DNA from: Tranzscheliella williamsii
Taxonomy: Eukaryota; Basidiomycota; Ustilaginomycetes; Ustilaginales; Ustilaginaceae
Reading direction: 5' to 3'
Length of the DNA: 64,000 nt
NCBI GenBank assembly: GCA_023212725.1
Contig: JALBYF010000012.1
Location: 62,001 to 126,000 of the forward strand
Part shown: piece after piece, positions 39,510-48,900 of the stretch
How positions within the stretch are numbered: the stretch's first letter is position 1
Layout of the letters: each line of letters starts with the position of its first letter
Program-made: the position numbers and the translations under genes
The notes under the pieces: model-generated
What the model was told of the DNA's origin: nothing
Database searches by the model: none
What the model saw: only the letters and a program-made list of their open reading frames with translations

Positions 39510-41510
39510 TCAGTCGTACTCGACGTCGGCGTCAGCGGGGCTGCCAGGCTCGTCGTCGATGGAGGGAGTGGGCAGCTCGTCGTTCTCGTCTTCGTCGTCG
39601 GACGCGCTGGTGGACTTCTTGTTCTTGGCAATCAGGGCCTCGTAGTCGGGGTCGTACTCGTAGTCGTCGTCCTGCATCTTGCGCTTCGAGGCGGCGAGCT
39701 GCGTCACGCGCGGCTTCGGCGCGCCGCGATGGTTCAGCAACGAAGGGATGTTGGTCTTGCGCGTCAGGCCTGGCCGGCGAGCGGCACCCGATGTCAAAAG
39801 CGACGTCAGCGGCTTGCCAAAAAAGGAGCGTGAGCCGGGCGAGCCCATACTCGAGGGCGTCGGCGAGTTGCGTGCCGACGAAGGCAACGACCCGCCGCCC
39901 CCGGGAGTCGCGCCGATGCGCTTGATCCCGACGGAGGTGGGGACCGTCGAGGAGACCCGTGTCACATCCAGCGAGCCTTCATGTTCCTTGCCTGTCCCTT
40001 CATCTCCATTGGCGGCCGCTTCCTCCTCGTCTGGCTCCTCCTTCTCGTCATTCGTCAGACCTTGTTTATCAGATAGGTCTTCTGTCTCAGCAGGCCTTCC
40101 GCCCTTCCCTTTGCCTTGTGGCACTGCTGTGACTGCGTCCTTTGCCTCTGCCTTTGCCTGAACATGGTCCTGGCCACGCGCGGACTCCTCGTCAGAGCCT
40201 ACCTCGGACGCCACCTCAAAGGCGCGATCGGACCTGCGTTTGGACTTCGATCTTGGCCCGTTGTCCACTTCCTGCTTGGAAGACTCTTTCTTTTTCGGTG
40301 ACGGTATCTTTTTGCGCGACGACCGACGGGTCGGTGAGGATGGAGGCGGTGGCGTGAGGATGTCGTGTTCTCGGTCCGTGGCCTCGTCGGCAACCTCCTG
40401 ATGTTCTGTGTCCTTTCTATTGTTAGCACCTTTGTCGGCATTGATTGTTCTGCTGCTTCGCCGCTTATCCGGTCGGTCTGTGTTTGCTGACGCCCGCCTC
40501 GACACGGTAGGCTCCCCGGGATCTTCGCTTTCGCTCTCAGCCGCATTCTTCGGCTTTCGCTTCTTCGTCTGGCCCTCCCGCGTGCTCTGGAAGCCGATGT
40601 CTTCATCAGTCAGGTCACGATCCTCGTTTGCATTGTCTTCGGCAGTGGTGAACGTTGGCTGTCGTGTGCCGTTGCGATCTCTTTTGCCATCAATGCTGGC
40701 CAGCTTCGGAGCAACTGGAGCGGAGTTCCGGGATAGCGGACGGCCATCAAGGTCGTAGCTGGGGCTATACGTGACTGATTTTCTTGTGGCACGCGTTGGT
40801 CTTCGCCGCGCTGCGAGGCGCTCCTCTTCGGCAAGTGCGGCTGCCAGGGCAGCGTCGTCCATGGCGTTGTGCTGCTCTGGATCGCGGGCTGAACTCGGGC
40901 TCGAAGTATTCTTTGCCTTTTTCTTGCTTCTGACTGATTGATCGGAAAGCTGTGAATCGCGCTTCGCGGGTGAGCTCGGTGCTGCGGGAAGCTGTACATA
41001 AACACTGGGGGAACCGTGTCGTGAAGCAGAAGTAGACTCTGATCCCGCACGAGGTGACTGGCGGTGAGGGGTATTCACACCCTCCGAGTGATAAGTTATG
41101 TCGCCTTCCCCGTCGCCGTCACTATCGGGCACGCTGTCGGGCAAGCTAACGGGCGTGGGCTGGATGCCCTTGAGAGGCTTCGGGATGGGCTCTGGGCGAG
41201 AAAGGCTGGTCGCTGGTGTGTCGGCGTAAGGATCTATGTTTGCCGCTGCAGAGTGCTGGAGGGGAGCGATATTATGGGACACGGGTAAGCTGGTTGGCGG
41301 CGATGAATACGATGGAAACTCAGCGGGCCCGGTCGTCGAGCTCTGGAATGCGGACGCCATTGAGGAGGTAATGCCAGCAAAAGTCTGCTTGAATAGATGG
41401 GGCGAAGCTCCTGGTCCTTCCCAGGGCAAAAGGGCGCTTGGCGATGCAGCAAGGTCGATGAAGTTTTCCTTCTCCGCTGTCGCGACCTGATCATCCGACA
41501 CAAACGGCAT
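39510..41510 (-). CDS. Disordered nuclear-looking protein with a possible RAD51-interacting motif
   Basis: The gene is a single exon of 666 residues. No folded domain is recognised. The sequence is charged and Ser/Pro-rich, with several basic clusters (SKKKAKNTS, TKKRKPKN, RRSSRKKIPSPKKKESS) that fit a nuclear protein. Near the C-terminus, PGLTRKTNIPSLLNHRG (about 580-596) resembles the short LSR...PLH motif by which RAD51AP1-type proteins bind RAD51. It is followed by SKRKMQDDDYEYDPDYEAL and an acidic tail. The similarity is by eye and weak. Alternatives include a generic chromatin-associated disordered protein. Confidence 0.6.
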   Translation of the reverse strand: MPFVSDDQVATAEKENFIDLAASPSALLPWEGPGASPHLFKQTFAGITSSMASAFQSSTTGPAEFPSYSSPPTSLPVSHNIAPLQHSAAANIDPYADTPATSLSRPEPIPKPLKGIQPTPVSLPDSVPDSDGDGEGDITYHSEGVNTPHRQSPRAGSESTSASRHGSPSVYVQLPAAPSSPAKRDSQLSDQSVRSKKKAKNTSSPSSARDPEQHNAMDDAALAAALAEEERLAARRRPTRATRKSVTYSPSYDLDGRPLSRNSAPVAPKLASIDGKRDRNGTRQPTFTTAEDNANEDRDLTDEDIGFQSTREGQTKKRKPKNAAESESEDPGEPTVSRRASANTDRPDKRRSSRTINADKGANNRKDTEHQEVADEATDREHDILTPPPPSSPTRRSSRKKIPSPKKKESSKQEVDNGPRSKSKRRSDRAFEVASEVGSDEESARGQDHVQAKAEAKDAVTAVPQGKGKGGRPAETEDLSDKQGLTNDEKEEPDEEEAAANGDEGTGKEHEGSLDVTRVSSTVPTSVGIKRIGATPGGGGSLPSSARNSPTPSSMGSPGSRSFFGKPLTSLLTSGAARRPGLTRKTNIPSLLNHRGAPKPRVTQLAASKRKMQDDDYEYDPDYEALIAKNKKSTSASDDEDENDELPTPSIDDEPGSPADADVEYD

Positions 41511-42044
41511 CTTCTAGCCGCAGCAGACAGCAATGCCGGCGGTAGCCTGCGGATTCAGCTTCTACACAACAGGCTGAAGCGGGCGGCAAAAGCGGCGGGA
41601 TGTTGTGAAAGGACAAAGGAACGCGCTGGGCACGCAGAAGACGAGGAGGAAAGCAAAGGAGGTAGAGACAGCGAAGGTGTGTTACTTTACCGGCCGCCGC
41701 CACACCGCCATGGGTGGAGAAGGCGCGAACTGAGCCAAAAGCGTAGAGATCACGCCCTAATCGTAGAGGTCACGCCCTAATCTGCCTCATTTACGCGCGC
41801 CGCGCTTTCCAAAATTGAATGCTTCTGGAAGACGTGTTTGGTGTTACCTTTCTCGTTCGACTTAACAGATACAAAACTGCTTTGCATGTTAAGGCGCTCC
41901 TCCTACACCGCTCACCTACCACGCCTTTTTTGGTGTCTGCGACATTCTCAAGATTGTGTTGAGGTAGTTGTGTTGAAGATAGTCATACTGATATGCAGGT
42001 GCCTCCTTCTAGTGTTCTCTAGGTTCATGCTGGTCGACACTGCT
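41511..42044. other. Intergenic spacer with a 20-bp tandem duplication
   Basis: This 534-bp stretch lies between two minus-strand genes. It contains the duplication at 41741-41780 and is otherwise unremarkable. Confidence 0.35.
41741..41780. repeat. 20-bp tandem duplication in promoter
   Basis: GCGTAGAGATCACGCCCTAA is followed directly by TCGTAGAGGTCACGCCCTAA (two mismatches). It lies about 230-270 bp upstream of the 666-residue gene and could be a duplicated regulatory site. Confidence 0.6.
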
Positions 42045-43037
42045 TCAGTCGCTGAACTGGCTCTGGGTCTGCACCTCGACCCATCCATCTTGGCCGCGAT
42101 CGAGCGCGTCGAGTTCTGGTGGCAAGAGTGGCCAAGCCGACCAGAGTGGTAATGGCAGCAGTTGGGGTCAGTTTGGCCGGCTGAATTGTTGCACTGCCGG
42201 CTCGCGAGAACAAAGCGTGGACTCACCTTGCATCTGTGCGTCTGAAAGCTGGAACTTGAGGCTATCCGCATTCTCCGCCTGTCGCTGCGGGTTGCTGCTT
42301 TTGGGCAGAGGGACGATGCCATGCTGCACGTGCCATCGGAGCAGCACCTGAGCCTCGCTCTTCCCAGTCTCTTGTGCTATCTTTTTCAGCGTCTTGTCGC
42401 CGTAGTAATGGCCTCTGGCCAGTGGACAGTAGGCCTGGACAATGATGCCGTGGTCCTCGCAAGTCTTTCTCAACCTCGTTTGCGCGAAGAAGGGATGGCA
42501 TTCGATCTGGTTGACGACAGGCGGTACCTTGGGCTTGCTGTCGATGAGTTCTTTGACGTGGTGGTCGCCAAAGTTGGAGACGCCCAAGCTGCGGATCTTG
42601 CCCTGCTCGACCAGCTCGGTAAGCGTTGCCCATGTATCTAGCCGGAACTTCTTGCCGCCGTCCGGAGCGTGCAGAAGCACAAGGTCCCAATAGTCGAGTC
42701 CCGACGTAGATAGGCTGTCCTCGATGGCAGACCGAGTCTTGCTTCCACCGCCCATCTCGTTCAGATAGACCTTGGTTGTGGCGAAGAGCTCAGCTCGGGG
42801 CACCTTGCTCTGGCGGATAGCCTGGCCGCACTCCGCCTCGTTGCGGTAGTACCTCGCCGTGTCGACGTGCCGATAGCCAACATTGTCGATTGCATTCAGC
42901 AGAGCATTGGTGCACTCAGAACCTCGCATCGCCCAAGCACCAATTCCGAACCGGGGCATCGTGCGTCCATCCGCCATCGTGAGCGTCGAGCTGAGCGAGA
43001 GCGCCTCAGCTTTGACTGGTGCAAATCGACCCGTCAT
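42045..43037 (-). CDS. Aldo-keto reductase
   Basis: There are two exons, 43037-42227 and 42115-42045, giving 293 residues. The 111-nt intron (GTGAGT...CACCAG) joins FQLSDAQMQ to ELDALDRGQDGWV, the usual AKR C-terminus. The catalytic tetrad is D59 (HVDTA), Y64, K89 (TTKVY) and H123 (LLHAPD). The family blocks GVSNFG, VVNQIECHPF and VPLPKSSNPQR are present. It is a small NADPH-dependent carbonyl reductase of the AKR family; the substrate is unknown. The start at 43037 is the first ATG before the conserved beta-hairpin. An upstream in-frame extension to 43325 has no AKR character. Confidence 0.93.
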
Positions 43038-43436
43038 TGTTGAGCATGAAAGTAAGAAAGGTGGTCGAATGCTCACTCGATGCAAAGCTATCCATGCTAG
43101 GCAGTCAGGAGTGGCCACCTCTTGTATCCATATTTCGTTGGGTCTGCAGCTGACGTCAAAGGAGATCCGTGCGATGCCTGATATTGCGTACGGAGCTTTC
43201 CCAGCCAAGAATCCCATTGAGATGATATCATCGACGCGTTTCTTAGCTTTAAATGATCTCGACGACGCAAAGAAACGCACACAGCATCCTATCAGTGAGT
43301 GACGCAAAAAAGCCCACATGGCCAACGCTAGTCAACACAGATCGCCCAGATGGCTGCGCAGCTGGTAACATGAATCCGGACAACAAGGCGATATGCATGG
43401 TATACAGGTTGCAGATGGATGCTACATGGGAGAAAT
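43038..43436. other. Intergenic spacer
   Basis: The 399-bp stretch holds the AKR promoter and the 3' flank of the zinc-knuckle gene. Nothing recognised. Confidence 0.3.
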
Positions 43437-44729
43437 TTAAAGAGAATTATTCGCGCTGTCCAACGACCGTTTCCTTTTCAACGTGGCAGACGGGGACGGG
43501 GGCGCAGAGGGAGGGATAGGCGGGGAGGGGGAAAGGGGAGATTGCGGTTTGTGTTGCTCGTGACGCAGGCTGCTAGGCTCCAGCATGGTTGGTGGGAGAG
43601 GCGGTGGCGGTCCGGGAGGCAATGGCGGTGGACCAGGAAGCGCAGGTCTGACCTGCGCCGTATTGTCTTCTTGCTGGTTCCTTTCCGGCAGGTGGCTCTG
43701 CCTGAGCAGTCGCTGCCAGAGGGCAGTCCGGTCGGTCTGTGGTTCAGCGTTGAGCGGGTAGGCTGGCCTGTTCTCGCGCGATACGATTGGGTCACTCCGG
43801 TCGTTCACGTACCTGTTGCCTGTACCCGGTTGTTTATGGGCTGCATCATCTATCTGCATGCCGGGAAGAGGTCGACGCCAGACTGTATCGAAAGGTTGTA
43901 GTCGCATGCTGTCGAATAGATCCGTGTGGTAATCTACCCACCTCTTCTCTTTGCGACTGTTACCTCCTGGAACGGCTTCGGTGTCGACGTCAGCCTGTCC
44001 TGGCTGGACAACTTGACGTCCGGCTAAGGCCTCCAGGTCGAATCCTGCTAAAAGCTCTGTCGAGTCCCATTGTGCGTCTTCAACAATCTGTCGTCTGATC
44101 GCGTCGAAAGGATCGGTCGCTGAGATCCACCCAGGCGGGTAGCCCCATATGAGCATACTGCGCAAGTACGGTAGATCAAATGGCATATCAGGATGAGCCG
44201 TATAGCGCTCAGCTTCATCTTGACTTGTGAGCGCTTCGATCAGGGTTTTACTTGGTAAGCCAGGCACAAATTGTCCAAGCCACCGTAACCGGTTTTCTAC
44301 AGACTCGATCTGCTCATAAAGCCTAGCATGCCCGTTTAGCGACCCTATCCCATTGTCGTCGTCCCCTGCCTCGGCTTTGGCGTCTTTGAACTCTTTAAGC
44401 CGGTGCCGAATGCGCTCTCGATCTTTTGCAAAGGGGCAATCCGCCACGATGTGTCCTGGCTCGCCGCAATTGAAGCAGATCCTTTCCGGCTTGTGCCGCA
44501 TAGCCGTGACCTGTTGAGGATGCCCATCGTTACCTTGGTCTTGCTCGCCGATAGGTGCTTGTCCCTCTAGAAGGAGCGAAGCGCGTGAGAAGGTGTAGCC
44601 GTAACCCTCGAATGACTGGTCAGGATCAAACGATTCGTAGGGTGTTGGGAGAGGATCAATATAGAAGATCTCATCCTGGTCCCATTCTCCGCTTTCGAGG
44701 CTACTGGTGCTAGAGGTTCGGGACTGCAT
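43437..44729 (-). CDS. CCHC zinc-knuckle and PSP-domain protein (ZCCHC8-like)
   Basis: From the ATG at 44729 the frame gives 430 residues; it remains open upstream to 44828. A zinc knuckle C-X2-C-X4-H-X4-C (CFNCGEPGHIVADC) lies at residues 85-98. The PSP block LPYLRSMLIWGYPPGW follows, then a Pro-rich C-terminus. The knuckle-PSP pair is that of ZCCHC8-like proteins, which scaffold RNA helicase/exosome targeting complexes; PSP domains also occur in spliceosome SF3b proteins. An additional frame (44750-45373) just upstream on the same strand probably encodes the N-terminal part of the same protein. The join is not resolved, because the in-phase splice options give introns of only 35-41 nt or use weak donors. 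Confidence 0.75.
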   Translation of the reverse strand: MQSRTSSTSSLESGEWDQDEIFYIDPLPTPYESFDPDQSFEGYGYTFSRASLLLEGQAPIGEQDQGNDGHPQQVTAMRHKPERICFNCGEPGHIVADCPFAKDRERIRHRLKEFKDAKAEAGDDDNGIGSLNGHARLYEQIESVENRLRWLGQFVPGLPSKTLIEALTSQDEAERYTAHPDMPFDLPYLRSMLIWGYPPGWISATDPFDAIRRQIVEDAQWDSTELLAGFDLEALAGRQVVQPGQADVDTEAVPGGNSRKEKRWVDYHTDLFDSMRLQPFDTVWRRPLPGMQIDDAAHKQPGTGNRYVNDRSDPIVSRENRPAYPLNAEPQTDRTALWQRLLRQSHLPERNQQEDNTAQVRPALPGPPPLPPGPPPPLPPTMLEPSSLRHEQHKPQSPLSPSPPIPPSAPPSPSATLKRKRSLDSANNSL

Positions 44730-44749
44730 GCTACATAAACCAGTCGGGT

Positions 44750-45373
44750 TTACTGTGCAACCAGTGCTGGGCGTGGACACTCTGTACCTAAGAGACACCG
44801 GCCTTGGCAATCCATCTGGAGCTTGCACGTTTCTCGAGTGTCATCAACGTCGCTAAAATCGCGGTCCAACTCTTTTCTCTTCAGCGAGTGGATCGAAATG
44901 AAGCGGGGCGCCTTGGAGAAAAAGTGCACGACGTGTGGCTGATCGGGGACCAGTTCGTATCGATGCTGGATTCCGAAGCAGTCGAGATAGTGAGCTTGTA
45001 TATACGCTTCTATTTGCTCGACCAGGGAGGGATGTTCGCTGTGGTGTAGCCCGAGGGATAACTCGAGAGGTACAGCGCGCTCGAATAAAACGGTATTGTC
45101 GCTTTTCAGATCGGGAAGGTCGTCTTCGTCGTCCAAGCTATTATTGCATCCATAGCCCGACAGTGAGCCTGTGTATACTTTGCGTGTAGATATAAAGGGG
45201 ACCGCCTCTTTTGCAAAGCGTGGAAAAGCGCCTGGAGCGGCCGAGGTACTTTGCAAGGTGGTAGATGTCGACACGCAAACTGACTGCCTACCAGTGTGAG
45301 CCCCTAGGGATCTTCGCTTCAAAGGTGTCGAGAGTGGCGATGCAGAGGAGGGAGCGCTTGTAAACAGGCCCAT
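44750..45373 (-). CDS. Upstream frame, probable N-terminal exon of the zinc-knuckle gene or a separate small gene
   Basis: The frame encodes 207 residues from the ATG at 45373. No domain recognised; residues 95-165 look folded (FERAVPLELSLGLHHSEHPS, LVEQIEAYIQAHYLDCFG, HVVHFFSKAPRFISIHSLKR). It stops only 20 bp before the ATG of the zinc-knuckle frame, too close for two independent fungal genes, so a single spliced gene is more likely. Codon use matches the neighbours. Confidence 0.55.
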   Translation of the reverse strand: MGLFTSAPSSASPLSTPLKRRSLGAHTGRQSVCVSTSTTLQSTSAAPGAFPRFAKEAVPFISTRKVYTGSLSGYGCNNSLDDEDDLPDLKSDNTVLFERAVPLELSLGLHHSEHPSLVEQIEAYIQAHYLDCFGIQHRYELVPDQPHVVHFFSKAPRFISIHSLKRKELDRDFSDVDDTRETCKLQMDCQGRCLLGTECPRPALVAQ

Positions 45374-45970
45374 GTTGCCTTCATCTCAGACAAGCTCAAG
45401 CATCTCACAATGTTGATAGCGTTGGCTAAATGTGGGAAATGAGACTGTATAGAGTGCAAGGGAGGCAAGGGAGGCGAGGAAGAGAAGTGCTGAAGTAGTA
45501 TGAGTAAGTCAATTGAGTGGGGTAAGTTTATATTGAGTAGGCTCGGGCCGTGCTTCCCTCCACTCTGTGACTTTGGTACCTTGTTAGATCGACAGGCGTG
45601 TAGCCGTGAGCATGATGTTGTTGGATGACGGTGGAAGTTAACGTTATGCAAAAGAGCCCCTGAACATGTAGTTTATTCGCTCCTACAGTGCACTCCTACA
45701 GTGCACACACACACACATATGCACACCGGTCGTGAGCACATACTGTGTACAGTTCGGCTTCAGCTTGAGCCTTTTTGGCCCTTTTTCGGGACTGAACGAG
45801 GCTTGCGAGCGCAGCTACTTGTTCGAAATAAGATCGAAGCCATGCGGTCTACCTCTCGTCACTTTTTCACCACAAACTGCAGCCTCCCTGACGATGTTCC
45901 AGCAGCAGATGATGGACTGAGGCCTTGAGCTAAACCACAACTTCACGTACACTGCGAGCCTCACGACAGA
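45374..45970. promoter_or_regulatory. Divergent promoter with short repeats
   Basis: This 597-bp spacer lies upstream of the FUSC-like gene. It contains a 13-bp tandem duplication and a CA run. Confidence 0.4.
45681..45717. repeat. 13-bp tandem duplication followed by a (CA)n run
   Basis: TCCTACAGTGCAC occurs twice back to back (45681-45693 and 45694-45706), and the CA dinucleotide continues to 45717. This is a short microsatellite. Confidence 0.65.
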
Positions 45971-48900
45971 ATGGCGACATCACAGAGACCAAGACCGGCA
46001 GGACTGCACGAGGAGGAAGCGGACCGCAACGCGGGTCCGGGTGGCTCAGAGTTGCTCCGCAACCTAGCTCGACCCACCACACGGCGCGTGGTGTCGGATC
46101 GCGGTGACGCCAGCAGTTCCCAGTCGCTGCCTCCGAACAGCACCGTGCCAACCCGTCTCTGGAACGCAGTGCGTAGTCGCGTCCGTGTAACGGCAGCACT
46201 CCGCGAAGAAGCGCAGCAGCATCGACGATCTCGCATGTTCGAAGACAACAGGAGGGTCGACGACGAAGGGCTTACCTCTGACACTCTGCGAACCGATGTC
46301 GACCATCTCCTGGCGCCGGGACAGTACGCTGAGCAATGGCAATCTCTGGCTCATCTTTTTGACCAACCTGACGCCGAAAGTCCATATACCAAGACGGGTT
46401 CAGCCCGAAGGAGAAGCAAGATTGCGAGACCGTCCAGCTACTGCAGCCAAGCGCCGTCTTCATCCATGTTCACCGGCGTCCAAGCAACCAATCAAGCTCA
46501 ACCGACTCTTCAGTCCTCCCAGCTTAAAGCCCAACAGGACCGAGATCCTGACGATTCACTGCTATCAACGAGCTTCCCAGGACCCTCCTCATTGAAAGGC
46601 AACTCGAGTATAAGACTGCGCTCTCCAAGATCGCACCGACCAGCCTCGTCCGACGCCAACCCACCGCAAAACCAGGATACGTCAGGGAAATCTAGCCATG
46701 CGGCGTACCTAGCAGGATCCGTCGAACATCGACCGTCGCTCAGTGAAGAACCCTTGAGCATGCTATCAAATAATCCAGAAGAGACGCCACTTGGAGAAGA
46801 CCCCTTACTCTATGCAAGCCAAGATCATTTGCTTGATGCTGATTCAGACACCAGCGAGTCCGACGATGAAGAGATTCAAAAGGCACCAATCATCGATAGT
46901 AATCCTGGTCTCGCCAATCGTGCTGCTGCTGGAGGCTCGTCCCTCCCATCTCGCAAGCAGTCTTTCAGGCCTGTCTCAAAGCTAGCCTCGGCCTTCGCCG
47001 CCACCATGGTAAAGCTTCAAGAGGTCACTGCGCTTACAACGCTACGACGCAACATCCTCAAATGCGCTCTTGCGTATTTCATCGCCTCGTTGTTTACCTA
47101 TTCTCCCTTCCTCAGTAGCTGGTTGGCAAGCTTCCTTCCAAACAACGACCCTGATGATGATGTCCCTTTCTCTAATTTACATATGATCGCCACCGTGGCT
47201 GTCTACTTCCATCCTGCCAAGACTCTCGGCGCTATGCTGGAGGCGGACTTGTTCGCCATGGCAGCGTTCCTTTACGCTGTCGCCCTCGGCTTTTGCTCTA
47301 TGGCTGTCGCCGTGTTTCTTCATGAGACAAACCGTCTCGTCATCTCCGACATTGTCAGCGTCCTTGTCTTTCTGGGTTTCGGCATGGCGCTGGTTGGTTA
47401 TGCCAAGGTGAAGGTTGCCAAACCCCAATTCAACACGGCATGTTCTCTGGTCAATATCATCGTTTTTACCGTTGTGGTTAAAGAAGGCTCCTTGCATCTT
47501 GGACGCTTTTCGACGCTTAAAACCTTCCAAGTTACGTTGGTCGTCTTGGTAGGCTCTCTCATCTCCAACGTGGTCTGCTTCTGTGTTTGGCCGCAGAGCG
47601 CCACCACAAATCTACAAAGCGACATTGTTCGCAACTTGAGAGGTTTCTCAACCCTTCTGCGAGTTTTGACCAAGACGTTCCTGCTTGAGGATCCATCCAA
47701 CTTCAACTTCAAAAGCGATCGTATTAAAAGGGCGATTGATGATCATCACGATAGCTTCACGTCACTGAAGAAGAATTTGGCCGAGGCTAAGTTGGAGTCA
47801 CTCCTCGACATGCGCATGCGAGGAATGAGCGGAAAGTACGTCGAGGCTACTGACTCGCTCAACCGGCTTGCTCAGCATCTGGCCGGACTGCGTAGCAGCT
47901 GTGGGCTTCAGCATAAAATCATGATGACACGCAAAGATGCTCAACGTGCAGCACAGGATGAAGCAGAATCGGCTGGAGAGGCATTGCAGGCAGTTGGGGA
48001 TGGCTTTCTCTCACAGAGCAAGGTCCACAGCCACGACATCGTCGACCAGCTTCGCCAGAACAACGCCACTCCAGGGAATGGCGACGCGTTAGACCCCGCC
48101 TCAACCATCGAAACAACGGCTTTTGAGGATTTCGTCACCAGTGTAGGACCACACATGCGCAGTCTGGTCTTCTCTTGCTGTCGTACCTTGAAGGGCCTTA
48201 CGTCGACTTTCATGGCGCAGGACATTGGCCAGATGGGAACGTCAAGGGAAAGTCGTCAGCAGGGCTCAGCCCAAACCAACGCAAATTTTCAAACAGATAG
48301 CGCGGCTGAGCCCTTTCCCCTTCCCAGCGGCAGCTTTGATGGCCTCGAGACGGACATCACGAGCGCTTTAAAACGCTTTCAGCACGAACAGACGGTCGCA
48401 ATCAAACGTATATACACGATTGAGCCTAAAATGATGCAGGATGCTCTTCGCCAAAGCCAGTCTGGGGAGCCGGAGCAAAGCTTCGCCTCTAACAAGGGGC
48501 ACAACAGCTTGTTGCCGGGTAAATACAACGCCGACGAGGAAATCTTTCTGATCTTCTTCTTCGTGTTCAATCTGGAGGAGTTCGCTTCGGAGCTCGAGAT
48601 TCTGATCGGGGCATTGGAGGGCATTCGTCAAGCAGAGGAGCGGATCGCACTGGCCAAGAGTACGTCGTGGTGGAGGCAGATTCAGCTCTTCTTTGGTACC
48701 TTCGGCTTCCTCTCTGGCGGGCACAAGAAGATCCTGCGCGGCCGTAGGTCCAGACAGCCTGCTCCAAAGAGAATGTCACCACCAATCGACTTTCCTTCGA
48801 CACGTCGCCACGCCATCAACACGCATCAGACGCCAGCCGCGTTGACCTGGAAGGAGAAACTGCAGAGACTCCTATGGACAGTAGGAGAGTTTTTCCGGCA

